A DNA stretch of 64,000 bases from a bacterium (GTDB taxonomy: Bacteria; Krumholzibacteriota; Krumholzibacteriia; JACNKJ01): contig JAAEPZ010000764.1 of assembly GCA_024231955.1 (NCBI GenBank), positions 186,001-250,000 on the forward strand, read 5' to 3'. Numbering within the stretch: position 1 is the first letter of the stretch; each line of letters opens with the position of its first letter. Both the position numbers and the translations under genes were made by a program. Below the pieces are notes generated by a model. That model made no database searches, was not told the DNA's origin, and was given only the letters and a program-made list of their open reading frames with translations. This document shows, piece by piece, positions 63,035 through 64,000 of the stretch.

Positions 63035-63790
63035 ATGTCCACGCAGATACTCTGTCTGGATCAGGGGAATACGCGCCTTAAAGGGGTGCTCTATGACGGG
63101 GGCGAGTCGGTTCGCGCCTTCCACGTCACCGACGATGAACCCGGGGCGTTGAACCGTGAACTGGCGGGACTTGATCCCAAGATGATCAGGGTGGCTCTGT
63201 GCTGCGTGACCCCATCGCGCGAGGTCCACATCAAAGGGGTGTTGCGGGAATTGGGACTCCCGGTCTGGCAGGTGCAATCCACCCACTCCGTCCCCTTTGC
63301 CGTGAAGGTTGAGCAGAGGGGGACGCTGGGTGCCGATCGTTTGTGCAATGTGGCCGCCGCCTGGCGGGAGCAGGTTATGCCGGCGATCATAATAGACGCG
63401 GGTACGGCCATGACTTTGGATATCGTGAACGCCGCGGGTGAATTCGAGGGGGGACTGATCTGTCCCGGTCGCGGGATATTGGCCAGGGCCCTGGCTCATG
63501 GAGGAGAGCGGTTGTTTGAGGTTGGGAGTCAATGGCCGCAAGAGATTGTCGGCGTCAATACCGCCGATGCCCTGGCGGCGGGTGTGAGCTGGGGGCTGCA
63601 ATCGGCGGCGGAGGGGCTTGTGACCCGGCTCAATGAGGAGCGGGGCGTGGAGCATGAGGTGATTTTGACCGGCGGTGATGCCCCTTCACTGGCGGAGAGA
63701 TGGCGGGGTGGAAAGCCACGCCTGGAGCCGGACTGGACGATGCGCGGCATTCTGACGCTGGCAACCGATATTGGCGAGTGGCGTCGGTAG
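63035..63790 (+). CDS. coaX: Type III pantothenate kinase
   Basis: 251 residues. The ASKHA-type phosphate motif D9QGNT13, the pantothenate-side G99ADR102 and D121AGTAMT motifs are intact, which together identify CoaX rather than CoaA. It makes 4'-phosphopantothenate, the first step of coenzyme A synthesis. birA and coaX lie side by side in many bacteria. A GAGGAGGA site precedes the ATG. It ends the run of + strand genes in this window. Confidence 0.95.
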   Translation: MSTQILCLDQGNTRLKGVLYDGGESVRAFHVTDDEPGALNRELAGLDPKMIRVALCCVTPSREVHIKGVLRELGLPVWQVQSTHSVPFAVKVEQRGTLGADRLCNVAAAWREQVMPAIIIDAGTAMTLDIVNAAGEFEGGLICPGRGILARALAHGGERLFEVGSQWPQEIVGVNTADALAAGVSWGLQSAAEGLVTRLNEERGVEHEVILTGGDAPSLAERWRGGKPRLEPDWTMRGILTLATDIGEWRR

Positions 63791-63822
63791 AACCGCTTTT
63801 ATGGAAGGGTGAGAAACGAAAA

Positions 63823-63849
63823 GAATCTCGACTCATAGAGCCGAGATTC
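63823..63849 (-). terminator. Probable minus-strand intrinsic terminator
   Basis: GAATCTCG (63823-63830) and CGAGATTC (63842-63849) pair as 8 bp; after one mismatch CTC/GAG add 3 bp around an ATA loop. On the minus strand the next bases are TTTTCGTTTC, giving a T-run; on the + strand there is none. It most likely ends a transcript coming from beyond the right edge, but would lie in the path of coaX read-through. Confidence 0.55.
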
Positions 63850-63859
63850 CGGGAGAAGC

Positions 63860-63930
63860 CTGTCCTGAAATAAATCGGGACAGATTTGGAGCAATGGCAG
63901 GCTTTCAGGGAGAAGCGTCATAAGCCTGCC
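63860..63930 (-). ncRNA. Two further hairpins with a shared GCTTCTCCC motif, possible RNA element
   Basis: Read on the minus strand, a 9-bp stem (63896-63904 with 63922-63930, 17-base loop) is followed by a 6-bp stem (63860-63865 with 63878-63883) and then the terminator above. GCTTCTCCC occurs twice on the minus strand, in the big loop (63908-63916) and between the hairpins (63851-63859). This could be a small RNA or a 3' untranslated region. No promoter was recognised, and the strand choice rests on the T-run. Confidence 0.3.
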
Positions 63931-64000
63931 ACTTTCTGTATCGGCATACACCATTGAAACTTGAGCAAAAAGCCAGGAATTCATGGAATGCCGGGCGCAA

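Noticed and set aside
63799..63984. 61-codon minus-strand frame, and a second minus frame ending at 63905, both open to the right edge
   Set aside because: The first runs straight through the terminator hairpin, and its LLPES repeats come from the GCTTCTCCC repeats. The second shows only 31 residues with no recognisable family. Neither is supportable without sequence beyond 64000.
1..64000. tRNA, rRNA, CRISPR array, prophage or insertion sequence
   Set aside because: I found no cloverleaf, direct-repeat array, integrase, transposase or phage structural gene in any frame.

Overview
The window is 64 kb of GC-rich, gene-dense bacterial chromosome. It carries about 49 genes, all but one on the + strand, many joined by ATGA, GTGA or TGATG stop/start overlaps and several using TTG or GTG starts. 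I see no tRNA, rRNA, CRISPR array, prophage or insertion sequence. Several features suggest a Gram-negative-type bacterium of the FCB (Fibrobacteres-Chlorobi-Bacteroidetes) side of the tree, perhaps one of the poorly cultured candidate phyla near Eisenbacteria or Krumholzibacteriota: a gingipain-type (C25) peptidase with FG-GAP repeats, PNPFNP-type C-terminal domains, a DUF2723 protein, an MglA-type GTPase, and a meso-diaminopimelate-type MurE. That placement is an inference from gene content, not a phylogenetic result.

Region 1 (1-20866) is a surface-glycan locus. In order it holds the end of a DUF2723 (GT117-like) protein, a UDP-sugar epimerase, three family-2 glycosyltransferases, a YfhO-type membrane protein, a fusion of a GT2 domain to a WbaP-like membrane enzyme whose phosphoglycosyl transferase active site looks dead, a secreted propeller protein, a FlaA1/WbpM-type dehydratase without its membrane domain, a DegT aminotransferase, a FemAB/GNAT-like protein, a Wzx-like flippase, two GT4 glycosyltransferases and a GT-C membrane glycosyltransferase. 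The dehydratase and aminotransferase pair suggests a 4-amino-4,6-dideoxy sugar.

Region 2 (20898-26272) holds a 1624-residue secreted C25 peptidase with a chain of FG-GAP repeats, followed by a small exported or lipoprotein-like protein of unknown function.

Region 3 (26383-45970) is a complete division and cell-wall cluster: mraZ, an unusual STAS-like gene, rsmH, ftsL, ftsI with PASTA domains, murE, murF, mraY, murD, ftsW, murG, murC, murB, ftsQ, ftsA, ftsZ, then a large TPR protein. The promoter before mraZ overlaps four 10-bp GGGG repeats, which looks like MraZ autoregulation of the whole operon.

Region 4 (46076-54451) begins with recG, possibly leaderless, and then becomes a signalling island. 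It has an MJ0042 zinc-finger protein, a pseudo-receiver/GHKL ATPase, the only minus-strand gene (unknown), an MglA GTPase with a roughly 400-residue disordered tail, a stand-alone receiver, a small beta-barrel-like exported protein and a TPR protein. This is the least conventional part of the window and the best candidate for an undescribed system.

Region 5 (54473-63790) is housekeeping: uppP, valS, a rodZ-like gene, uvrB, nadC, birA and coaX. The last 200 bases hold three consecutive hairpins that read best as minus-strand RNA ending in an intrinsic terminator.
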